Of a stretch of DNA of 64,000 bases, positions 55,133 to 64,000 are shown in pieces. A program made the position numbers and the translations under genes. Below the pieces are notes generated by a model, which worked only from the letters and a program-made list of their open reading frames with translations, was not told the origin of the DNA and did no database searches. Location: the NCBI GenBank assembly GCA_951804985.1, contig OX638135.1:35102670-35166669 (forward strand). The letters are read 5' to 3'. Positions within the stretch are counted from its first letter, which is position 1, and each line of letters begins with the position of its first letter. This stretch comes from Dryomyza anilis (Eukaryota; Arthropoda; Insecta; Diptera; Dryomyzidae).

Positions 55133-56552
55133 CATGCTTTTTTACACGATTTTTTTGTATTACATATTTTTAATAAATGGTTTGATAAATTTAGTTACTG
55201 TGGTCAGCTTAACTGTTTTACTACTATGGTTTGAACAATCTACCGTGTACTGCACTGATTCGTGGATTCCACATTTTTATATACAAACAATGCCAAGATT
55301 TTAGCTTAAATTTTTAGCAGAAAAAGTTTAAATCCTCATTGAGGTTAAAAATACTAGATTAAATAAAGGCAACATATATTTGCTTGTTACAGAAATTTTT
55401 TTCAGTATCGTATTTTATTCATAAACTTTTCTTTTTATTGAAGAAATTTGAATTTCTTTGGTTATTTCTCGTAAACAATTTTTTCATAGATAAAGTCAAT
55501 TTGACAAAACTGTTGCCATTTTTAAAATCAGCGCTACAAATGTATCCTTTATATGCTTAACTTTGTCTGCACCATGTACAAATTTGGATTTTGTCGGGCA
55601 GTGTAATTTAATTTACCCACTTACTGACAGTATATTATTTTAAATTATCACTTTCACTTAAATTTTAATTTGTTCGTTTAATTCAAATTTGACAGATTTT
55701 AATTGCATTTTCAAAAAGTTGAAAATTGGACTTGCAACAATTTTTAAAAGGTCAAAATAGAAATTAAAATTATTTTGTAGAAACGACTAAAAAGCGGCTA
55801 ACAAATTAAACCATAATATTCTGGTTAAACAATTAAGAAACCGTCTAAATTTAGCCGGAAATCGGCTAAATTGGCAACACTACTTCAAACTCGCACTTAC
55901 CCGCACCTACGAAATTACCCGCTTTTTTACACATTGAAATGTATTACCCATTTTTATTTTTTTAACCTTTAAATGTCAGCTATAATGTTTTCGCACAACT
56001 TAATTATAGTCATAAAACTCAAATGAAGTTATTTTGCATTTTTTTTTAAATGAAGTAAATACTACAAAAAGTATTTAAGAGTGATTTTTAAGTTCATAAA
56101 ATTAAAAAAAAAAAAACAAATATTTATTAAATTTTTTTTGAAAGGTTTTCTCAACAGTGACAATGTTTTGCCATTTAAAAAATATATTGAAGAGTATGTC
56201 GTAGATAATAAAATTGATTGTTATAGCAATTTTATTTCAAATATTTTTGTAAAAAATATAGGGTAATTTTGAAAATAATTTTTTATTTATTTTTAGATTG
56301 AGATTCTGGAACCAACTTTTGCATATTCCGGAAAGATTCCTTCAATTTTGCCTCTAGTCAAACTATTTGGTTGCGATTTAGATACAACCATTACTGAATG
56401 GCCATCGCTTTCGTTTGTTCCTGAATTAAATAATATCAAACATTTGTCTTTTATTGATTTTTGGATTTACATAATTTGAGTAACAGATTCTAATGGAAAT
56501 ATTTCATATCCGAATCTAAAAATAATATTAAGTTCCGTATTTGTTTTGCTAT
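55133..56552. other. unassigned AT-rich DNA
   Basis: No gene recognised; the short frame at 56081-56266 is lysine/phenylalanine-rich and unlikely to be coding. Confidence 0.35.
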
Positions 56553-56700
56553 GAAAAGCTCTCACTCGCCGTTCGGATTCGGCAATAAACTGTAGGTCCC
56601 ACCACTTTGAGTACAAATATAACACGCACAGCTCAAAATGGTGAGAGAGCTCGGCCTAAGTTCTTATAGGACTGTAGTGCCAAACTATTATTATTATTGT
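56553..56700 (+). repeat. SINE copy 4 (subfamily A, 3' half)
   Basis: Plus strand AAAGCTCTCACTCGCCGTTC, then CTGTAGGTCCCACCACTTTG, then GGCCTAAGTTCTTATAGGAC and TGTAGTGCCAAAC, followed by a (TTA)n tail. It matches the 3' half of copy 3. The tail and the 5' truncation are what retroposition would leave. Confidence 0.8.
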
Positions 56701-57440
56701 TTGTTTTGCCACACTCAACTGATGACAGAATTATTTCTTCACTAAATGGTAAACACAAAAAAATAACAAATATACTCCATATTTTAACATGCTCTTTAAT
56801 AACACTGTTCTACAAATTGAGAGTTGTTGGCGTCCACAGAAATTAAACTTATCATTTTTGGTAGATTTCGGTCTCCTGATTCTTGCTGCGTGCTAAGAAT
56901 TTTCCCTATACGTCGAGATTTTGCAAAAAAGGCCGTTTTGGTACTTTATATCGCAAGTTATCGCACGATTTCGAGATGTTGAAGATGCCACCTTTATCAC
57001 AAAATAAAATATGAACCTTGTCCTACGGATAATTAGCAAAAAATAACTGTGTCCAGATATAAGTTTTTGCAAAAAATCAAAAAGAAATTTGTGTTACCAA
57101 AAAAGTGTTTCGAGAGTGTTTCACAATTCCTAAGCTCTATTAAAAAACATTTTAATATAAGTTCGCAATGTTTTTGCTGTAAAAATTTCAAAAAAATGTT
57201 TTAAACTTTATCTTACTGAAATTTTTAGGAATGTTTTTAAATTTTGTGTATGAAATAATTAATTAAAATGGAGTGATTTGCACGCAGAGATATACAATTT
57301 CATACTGATATAATGTAGTGGTGCTAGATGTAAAATCGAACAAAATTCTTTTGATGTACGCATTATGGGAAAACATGATGGGCAAAATTTCACAGCGTGA
57401 TCTCCTGTTGTATATGTGATTCGGCAGGCTACAATGGGTT
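56701..57440. other. unassigned AT-rich DNA
   Basis: No frame or repeat recognised. Confidence 0.35.
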
Positions 57441-58526
57441 AAAAAAAAATGTATTATAAATCTGTCGTCAAGAGAACATTAAACCAGAAACCACCACGTT
57501 TAAGTCTCCAGCAGCCTTTCAGGGCTTCGCCTCTGATGAAGATGTCAAGTGGTGGTAGGTTTAAGATTGCATTCAGTGCTGTACTAGGTGTAGTGGAAAA
57601 GGCACCCGTAACACCCAGACACACGGTTCTCTGAATCTTGGCAAGGCTAATTGTCACGCACTTTCGCGACAGTTTGTTCCACCAGACTACCGATGCATAT
57701 GATATTATCGGTCTTATCATTGCCGTGTAAATCCATAAGGTTTTGCTCGGCGATAGTCCCCATGTCTTCCCAAAAATTCCTCTGCATTGCCAGAAAGCAT
57801 TCAACATGTTTTGACCAAAGTAGTTTACTATCTAGAGTTAAGCCCAGATATTTTACTTCGTTAGACAGAGGATTAGTGACACCCTTAAGTACTGGTAGAG
57901 ATAATCCTGTCATTTTTCTTTTTCTAGTGAAGAGAACAATCCCTGTTTTGTGAGGGTTGACGGAAAGTCCATTTGCAGTACACCAGCCGTCAATTCGGTT
58001 CAATGAGTTTTGTGTTTTAATACAGACATAATTGAGGGAAAATCCTGTGGCAAGAATGGCAACATCTTCTGCATAGTCCTGGGAATTGACACCTGGTCCA
58101 TCAAGATTGTTGAGCAGAGAGTCAACCAGCATATACATGGACACTTTAGTAAGAAGGACATCATACTAATGGGTCTGAAGCTCTTGGCTATGGAATAGTC
58201 TTCTCTTCCAACTTTAGGAATAAAGGCTACTTTAACTTCCTGTAGCATGACTGGGTAGATGCCATCCGGTCCAGGTGACTTAAAGCCATCAAAAGAGGCC
58301 ACTGCGTATTGGATAGCTTCTTCGTACACAACCAATCTGGCAACCTGCCAGTCATGTTCACATTAGAGTTGTTATTGCAATCCCCAGTGCTGGGATTACA
58401 AAGTGGTCCTACGTGGATTTGATTTCCCGGAAAGTGAGTCTCAACTAGGACACTGAGTGCCTCTGTCTTAGACTCAGTATACGAGCCATCAGGTCTCCGC
58501 AGTGAGTACAGGCGGGCAGTTCGGAC
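57441..58526 (-). pseudogene. LOA-like LINE copy C (RT part)
   Basis: Minus-strand frames: FDGFKSPGPDGIYPVMLQE and FRPISMMSFLLKC (58335-58000), a deletion, then LVDSLLNNLDGPGVNSQDYA with EDVAILATGF (YADD changed to YAED) and LSVNPHKTGIVLFTRKRKM (58144-57647). The thumb/connection frame 57807-57454 (KTLWIYTAMIRPIISYASVV, CVTISLAKIQRTVCLGVTGA) is the region that copy A has lost. It ends at an A-run near 57441. Endonuclease, RNase H and 3' end are missing. Confidence 0.8.
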
Positions 58527-58929
58527 GTACTATATAAGTTATTAGAAAAGTATTTTAGTGAATTTCTTCACTTATTATTTTCATTATGACATTTTTACCA
58601 TTATGTCAATGAACTTATTACAAATATTCTCCCGGCAAAGGGAGAGATCACCTCCGTTGTTAGAAGATAAAAGTTTTTGTTGACAGCACGAAACGTAAGC
58701 CATCTCGGTGCCAATTACAACAATTATTTTGATGATTATTGAAATTACTTATTTTTAATCAATCATTTGCTTCCATATACGTTCTGGAAGTCCCTTTGCG
58801 AATCCAAAATGCACATACATTTTCCTATATATTGTATTCAAATAATCGCCACACACACAGAAAAAAACTGTTAATAAACGACAGTTACTCGGTAATGTTT
58901 CACGATTGTTACAAGCGTCACTTTAAACT
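58527..58929. other. unassigned AT-rich DNA
   Basis: No gene recognised. Confidence 0.3.
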
Positions 58930-59365
58930 GGGGCTATGCGATTAATTGATTAATAATATTGTTTGATTAATAAATTAATTGATTAATCAAGATTTTAGAT
59001 TAATCATAACATTGATTGAGCAATTAATCAGGATTCTGTTTAATCAAAATTGTGATTAATTGATTAATCAGCATTTTGATTAATTAGAATTTTTTATATT
59101 TTTGCGTGGAGAAATATTTAAAAATACTTTACTATATGGTTATTGAACATTTAAAACACTTCCTTTTATGTTTTAATTGTTTAAGTTGACAAAATGTTCA
59201 ATTGTTTTTGAATAAAATTGTTTCATTTTCAATTATTCAAAATTCTGATTAATCAAATTAATAAGTGTTTCGATTAATTAGATTAAGTGGTCTTATTAAC
59301 CAGGGTTTCTATTTCATTGATTAATCAATTAATCGGGATTTTGATTAATCAAGATTTTGACTTAT
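58930..59365. repeat. TTGATTAATCAA-rich palindromic array
   Basis: More than ten overlapping copies of ATTGATTAATCA/GATTAATCAAGATTTTGA-type words in two clusters (58940-59095, 59230-59365). The unit itself is palindromic. Confidence 0.65.
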
Positions 59366-59749
59366 TGCAAAGTCCTACTTTAAACTGTTATTATTATTTG
59401 AGAATTTATAAATAAGTGAAATTTCAAATTTTAAACGAAACAAATTTCTAAGAGATTATTCGTCACAGATATTTATTATCAAAAGTATTTGTGTGATTAG
59501 ATTGTAGATATAAATTTTCTTCGTATTCGTCACTCCAGGTTAATTTTTGTGATTTTTCAATTATATCGTTTTGGAGTTCACCTTTATTCGTTTATCTAAG
59601 CTACTTGGATATGGCCGCTTTAACATTTCTTTTTCTTTTTTTAAAACCAAAAAAATTCTCCAAAAAATATATAAAATTTTATACTTTAACTAACTTGTAG
59701 TAAGTCAGGGGCCTAGTGCGTCTATGCGTAAAGATGGCACTGGATTAGA
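59366..59749. other. unassigned AT-rich DNA
   Basis: No gene recognised. Confidence 0.3.
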
Positions 59750-60000
59750 TAGTACTGGCATCGTTAAAGAGAAAGATTATCCCCAAAATCTTTATCCCTA
59801 TCTGCTTTGCTACGAGTATCGCATCATGATGAACAATGAGACGTATTAGTTATTCGATGACATTGACATAGTTAAGCGAATCAAGATCCAGTGGCTTCAC
59901 AGGCTAGGTCATATCGAACGAATGGATGAAAACGATCCAGTCAGGAGAGTGCTTGAAACAAAACTCGAAGGTGGACAGGGCGTAGCTTTATATCAGCGAC
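59750..60000 (+). pseudogene. LINE C-terminal fragment (second LINE family)
   Basis: The plus frame has DEYRIMMNNETY, a stop, LFDDIDIVKRIKIQWLHRLG, HIERMDENDPVRRVLETKLE. This is the C-terminal signature (IVxxIKxQRLxWLGHVxRM) of fly LINEs of the type found at 47437. One stop; both ends truncated. Confidence 0.75.
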
Positions 60001-60172
60001 CAAGACCTACACACGGTTGTAAAGGCCACCTAATAATGTTTTAATTGCCATACTGTCGTATATATACAATGTCGTACAAACACCATTAAACTGTGAATAC
60101 GATAAGTATATGTTTGTAAAATATAAAACAAGAGTAGAGTTGGCTGGTAATAGTAAACCATAATATTGTTAC

Positions 60173-60376
60173 CTTGCGTGTCATCACCACTAGTGTTATG
60201 TTTGCAATATTGACATCGTAGAAAGCCGTTGGATCTGTGACGTTTATACCTGTCTCGGGACTCCAAAAACCAACTTTTTTAATGCGTTCATGTTTTAATT
60301 TCAGCAGATCAATTTTAAAATTGTTTCGCCGGCCTTCGAGAAAATCCACTCTGCCTGTTAAACCGTTAATGGAGGC
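60173..60376 (-). CDS. exon of an ionotropic (kainate-type) glutamate receptor
   Basis: A minus-strand exon of exactly 68 codons. The acceptor is TCATTTTTAG before 60376 and the donor AAG|GTAACA after 60173; both ends are in phase 0. The peptide reads ASINGLTGRVDFLEGRRNNF, KIDLLKLKHERIKKVGFWSP, ETGINVTDPTAFYD, ITLVVMTRK (blocks in order). LTGxxxFxEGxRxxFxxDxxxLK...KVGxW is the C-terminal end of the ligand-sensing amino-terminal domain of kainate-type iGluRs, just before the (E)EPYVM start of the ligand-binding domain. NVTD and NITL would be N-glycosylation sites. No stop or frameshift. The receptor subtype is not decided; adjoining exons are not in sight. Confidence 0.85.
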
Positions 60377-61610
60377 CTAAAAATGATATGTAAAAATTTA
60401 CTTGTATATTGTTAGTCAATGGATACATGAACAAACATAAATCAGTATCGAAGGATAGGCCACAGTTGTCAGTTGACATTTTGATAGTTAGTAAAATGAT
60501 ATATAATACTGTTCAAACAACCCAAAAAATATCCTTACTGACCAGTGGAGTAAAACTGCGTTTAAAGTTTTTCATTTCGCGATCTTGTTTCCTTTATAAT
60601 GGATTACAATTTTTGAAAATATATTTTAATATTTATACATATTGTACGATGCCGCAATTGGTTTCACATGACAGATAAATCTTCGAAATTTTCTCTAATG
60701 TGTTTATCTTTTTATATTAGGACAATATTTGTTTTACGTTACACATAAAAAAAATCGAAAAGAATAAAACAACGTGGCGACGCTACTGTTTATTTGAACT
60801 TCGCGATGTTAAAATTTTTAATGTTAATTTTGCAAGTTGCACACATATTTTGATTAATATTTTCTTATAGATTGTAAATTTTTATTTTCGTAATACTACT
60901 TGATTAATATTTTCTTATAGGTTGTAAATTTTTATTTCCGTAATACTACTTATTTGAGTCTTCTACATATATTTTTTCAGAAAAATTTATTAGAAATTCT
61001 AAAGTTGGTGAAAAGCTCAAATTGTGTTACTTTTAGAAAAATAAGTATAAGGATTGACTTATATTGTATGATAATATAATAATCAGCATTTAGATGTAGA
61101 TTTTTAAAGTGGGCGAGGTTCCTCTCATACAACTGAAATGTTAAATTCATATATGTTGGGAATTGCGGTGATGCAACTTTAAATAATGCAGTTCTTGAAA
61201 TTTCATTTTGATTGGACAAGTGAGCGTGGTATCTCCCATATAAGAAAAATTTGCAAAGTGTCATATATGTACAAATCCAGAGAACTTTAAACCTTCATGA
61301 TATTGATATAAATCAATGAATAAAAATGATTTGTTGTTTTTATATTTTACATTTTATTTGAATATTGTTAAGAATACTTGAATTAATGAATCTCAATCAT
61401 TTTTGAGTTCATAAGTTGCTGTGTAGTATATTATTATAAGTATATGTCGCATAAGTGTGCCATATGCTGAACAAAATTTGGACAGAGGTGGAGGTATGAA
61501 ACCACTTTTGGAACGAAATCGAAAATTTCGCCTGCTTTTCAACGTGTGAGCCGCGGCTTGTATCTAATGTATCGTTTTGTATCTAATTTTTAATAGAGGA
61601 GGTAAATTTA
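60377..61610 (-). other. presumed intron upstream of the receptor exon
   Basis: AT-rich; no earlier receptor exon recognised on the minus strand. It contains a direct repeat of about 53 bp (60848-60900 and 60901-60952; TTGATTAATATTTTCTTATA then G(A/G)TTGTAAATTTTTATTT). Confidence 0.4.
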
Positions 61611-62450
61611 AAGATTTTAAGATATGACTTGTGAATATGCCCCTAACACCAACAAAAAAAAAAAACGCTGGAACATTCGAAAAATAACGTGATTTGCCCA
61701 AAAAACGCACTTCTTTCTAAGGCACATCTACAATTTCATCTGAATTTTTACACACATAGGTGTGATTGGAAATTTATGTCATGAGTTAGTTTAAAAATAA
61801 AACGCTGCTTCAGTATTATTGTTCAATCACTTTTTTATTGAGAAAACAAAATTTCAACATATGTTAGAACCATGTTTTCTGACATATTATCGACTGTGTC
61901 AAGCGCAGCTTTCAAGAAATCACTAATTTGACAATGTTTATGAATTGATAATACAAGAACAAAGATTTTAAGATAAGTCGCGTTAATGTGCCCCTAAGAT
62001 TAAAAATACAGGAGCACTTAAATATTAATTTTAGGCTTAATTAACAAAAATCACAATTTCCTCGAAATAACTTTTAAAATATCATTCCAATTTGGTCAGA
62101 TTAAACTGTATTTGATATATATATTATATTTGATCATTAAAAAATAATTCATCATTACAATTTATAATATAACCGTATCTATTCCACGTTATGTTCGCTG
62201 AAAATCCAAAAAATTACATTTTTGCACCTATTATAGAACGTTTGTGGAGTGGCTTAGGAGGAATGGTTGGTTTGATTTTTTATTGCAACGTATTGTAATA
62301 GCAGTGATTTTAAGGTATGTCACTTGAATGTGCCCCTAGTATCAAAAATATAGGAGTACTTTAATATATCAAAATTCGCCTTAAATGTTCAAAAAATCAC
62401 AATTTCTTCAAAATAATTTTTCGTTATATACTTAATTACATGATATTTAA
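61611..62450. repeat. three diverged ~350-bp direct repeats
   Basis: GATTTTAAGATA(T/A)G then GTGAAT(A/G)TGCCCCTAA, followed by AAAAATA(C/T)AGGAG(C/T)ACTT and a later CACAATTTC(C/T)TC, recur near 61612, 61965 and 62308. Spacing is about 353 and 345 bp. Units share order but differ by many changes. Confidence 0.65.
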
Positions 62451-64000
62451 CTGAAATATATTGAAATATTATGTCATAAAAATATAATTTCACTTCACCT
62501 TATCAATAACTATTTTATAAATATCGAATTCTTTAGAATTTTGAACCAATATAGCATTACCGACATCTATTTTTGACGGCTTTCATTGAAAGTGAAGCAC
62601 GTGAACGGATTTATAACACTTTTTTTTTTTAAATGCTATTACTCCTGACCTCCTAAGAGGAGATTTTAATAATGTGACGCGATATGTTTTTTCCCTTGAG
62701 ACGTTGCATTACAAACTATCTGGATATAAGAAACTGCATATTTCTGCAAAAGTTGTTATATTCCAAAACTCCATTATATCTTTCTGCTAAGCTACGTCTT
62801 TGCATTTGAAATAGAAGCCTCAATTTTATTTTGCCAAAATTTAACTATCTTCAATTCGCAGTTCGACTCTGGAATTCATTTCCACTTAATATTTAAAATA
62901 TATACATAACATGTAGATTTAGTTATTACCCAAGTAGGAATTAACGATCAAGCCTGTATCCCAGGTTTGTATCCAGGCTCGTTGACAAATTTTGTGCCAG
63001 ACTTAATTCTCAAGACTGTTATTCAGGATTGTACCAAGGCTTGAGTCTTAGTCTTGAAATAAGACCTATGCCCCATACTTGCGACAATCCTTCTGATACG
63101 CCTGAAGATTCAGACTATTGGGCATAATTTGTCATGAGTATGTCATTCATTATTCATGTCATTACACTTGAGAGTTGAGTCTGTAAATAAATATGTAAGA
63201 GGTTAACAACCAATTTAACAGAAATACTTACGTTAATTTACATTATTGTTCAGACAACTTCAAAGAATATATTTTTTGACGTTTAAAAAATTGTCAACAA
63301 ACTTTTTTTTCATTACATAAGTGTTTTTTAACATGGAAACAACACAAAAATGTCACCATAGTAAACTTTAATTTACTCAAGTTAAAGTCGGTACACATGC
63401 ATTATTAGGCATGGGACGAAAAGTTGTTGAGACGTAATTTTGGATTTCCTTCAGCATATGCGGTTTGGATAATTTGATAATTTTTATATGTGCACTAAGA
63501 AAACAAAGATGATTACCAGAAATATCACAGTCCTTAATATCAAGTTATTTACAAATTATTTAGATCGTATTTGAGACAACCATCTCTCAAACATCAGTCA
63601 AATACGATATATATTGCTAGCAACCATCTTTCAAATTTACGATTACGTATGGCAACCATCAATTAAACATCTTACAAATAGGAAGATAGTTGATGAATAT
63701 TTGGAAAAGGTACTCCATTAGAATTCGCGGAGTAATTTTTATTGAATTGAAAGACAATTAATCAAATGTATTTTTAATTATTATAGAATTAAAACAGTAT
63801 CCTGGTTATACATCGCCATCGTCATTATAAATCCTTCGAAGGTAAAATTGTACAACGACTTGAAATTTCTTCGCAGAAGAACAAAGTCGGACCGGCGATG
63901 CTGTTATCAAAGTAAACTCTGAAAAGAAATATTTTCCATCACGTGTTGATAATTTAAATCACATGATATTTTATTTTCACTTTTACCATTAAAATGTAAT
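62451..64000. other. unassigned DNA, possible further intron
   Basis: No gene recognised. A GC-richer patch at 62930-63125 has repeated CAAG(C/A)CTGTAT(C)CCAGG-like words, and 63560-63680 has four CAACCATC(T/A) repeats. Confidence 0.3.

Overview
This window is AT-rich eukaryotic DNA from an insect, most likely a cyclorrhaphan fly. The evidence is a dense mix of Ty3/gypsy, BEL/Pao, LOA-like LINE, CR1/Jockey-type LINE and Penelope-like elements, a dispersed GACAGACGGACA / CTGAGTCGATTTAG / TATACCCTA module of a kind I associate with fly genomes, very long (TA)n tracts, and one exon of an animal ionotropic glutamate receptor. Almost everything recognisable is a decayed mobile element. No bacterial gene, operon, CRISPR array or rRNA is visible.

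Layout. 1-4738: 3' part of a gypsy element (integrase remnant, polypurine tract, 554-bp LTR) with another repeat inside it. 6000-7191: DNA-transposon-like element with a 9-bp direct flank. 7304-9790: LINE on the minus strand. 10.0-12.9 kb: gypsy fragments and two copies of a tRNA-derived SINE. 12.9-29.5 kb: a BEL/Pao landscape. It holds an LTR and leader, a ~235-bp satellite, opposed minisatellite arms around an unidentified ORF, then BEL gag, protease and RT. The RT is split by a LOA-like LINE with a 6-bp target duplication. A gypsy element carrying a Penelope-like GIY-YIG/RT element follows, then a second, pol-less BEL gag-protease ending in a polypurine tract and LTR. 29.5-33.7 kb: a tnp2-type transposase relic (minus) with a divergent two-exon fossil gene. 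33.9-44.8 kb: two inverted copies of one gypsy family (G2) flank another gypsy (G3) that has a SAP-domain Gag, a 1,357-bp tandem duplication of gag, and a nearly intact RNase H-integrase frame. This block is studded with (TA)n arrays and ends in a 767-bp foldback element. 45-48.4 kb: hairpin repeats, a 339-bp MITE and a LINE RT fragment. 48.4-54.1 kb: a second LOA-like copy abutting a minus-strand BEL/Pao element. 54.8-58.5 kb: two more SINE copies and a third LOA-like copy. 58.9-64 kb: an ATTA-rich array, a LINE C-terminal fragment, the receptor exon (60173-60376, minus) and ~350-bp repeats.

The receptor exon has a clean splice acceptor and donor and is the only convincing host coding sequence. 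Since the gene reads on the minus strand, its later exons should lie at lower coordinates, and none is visible. The other 60 kb may therefore be one very large, transposon-filled intron, or the exon may be an isolated fragment. The least ordinary observations are the four-copy SINE family, the SAP-Gag tandem duplication made after the gag was already broken, the phase-compatible fossil exons beside the transposase, and the opposed GTGTTT arms around an unknown ORF.
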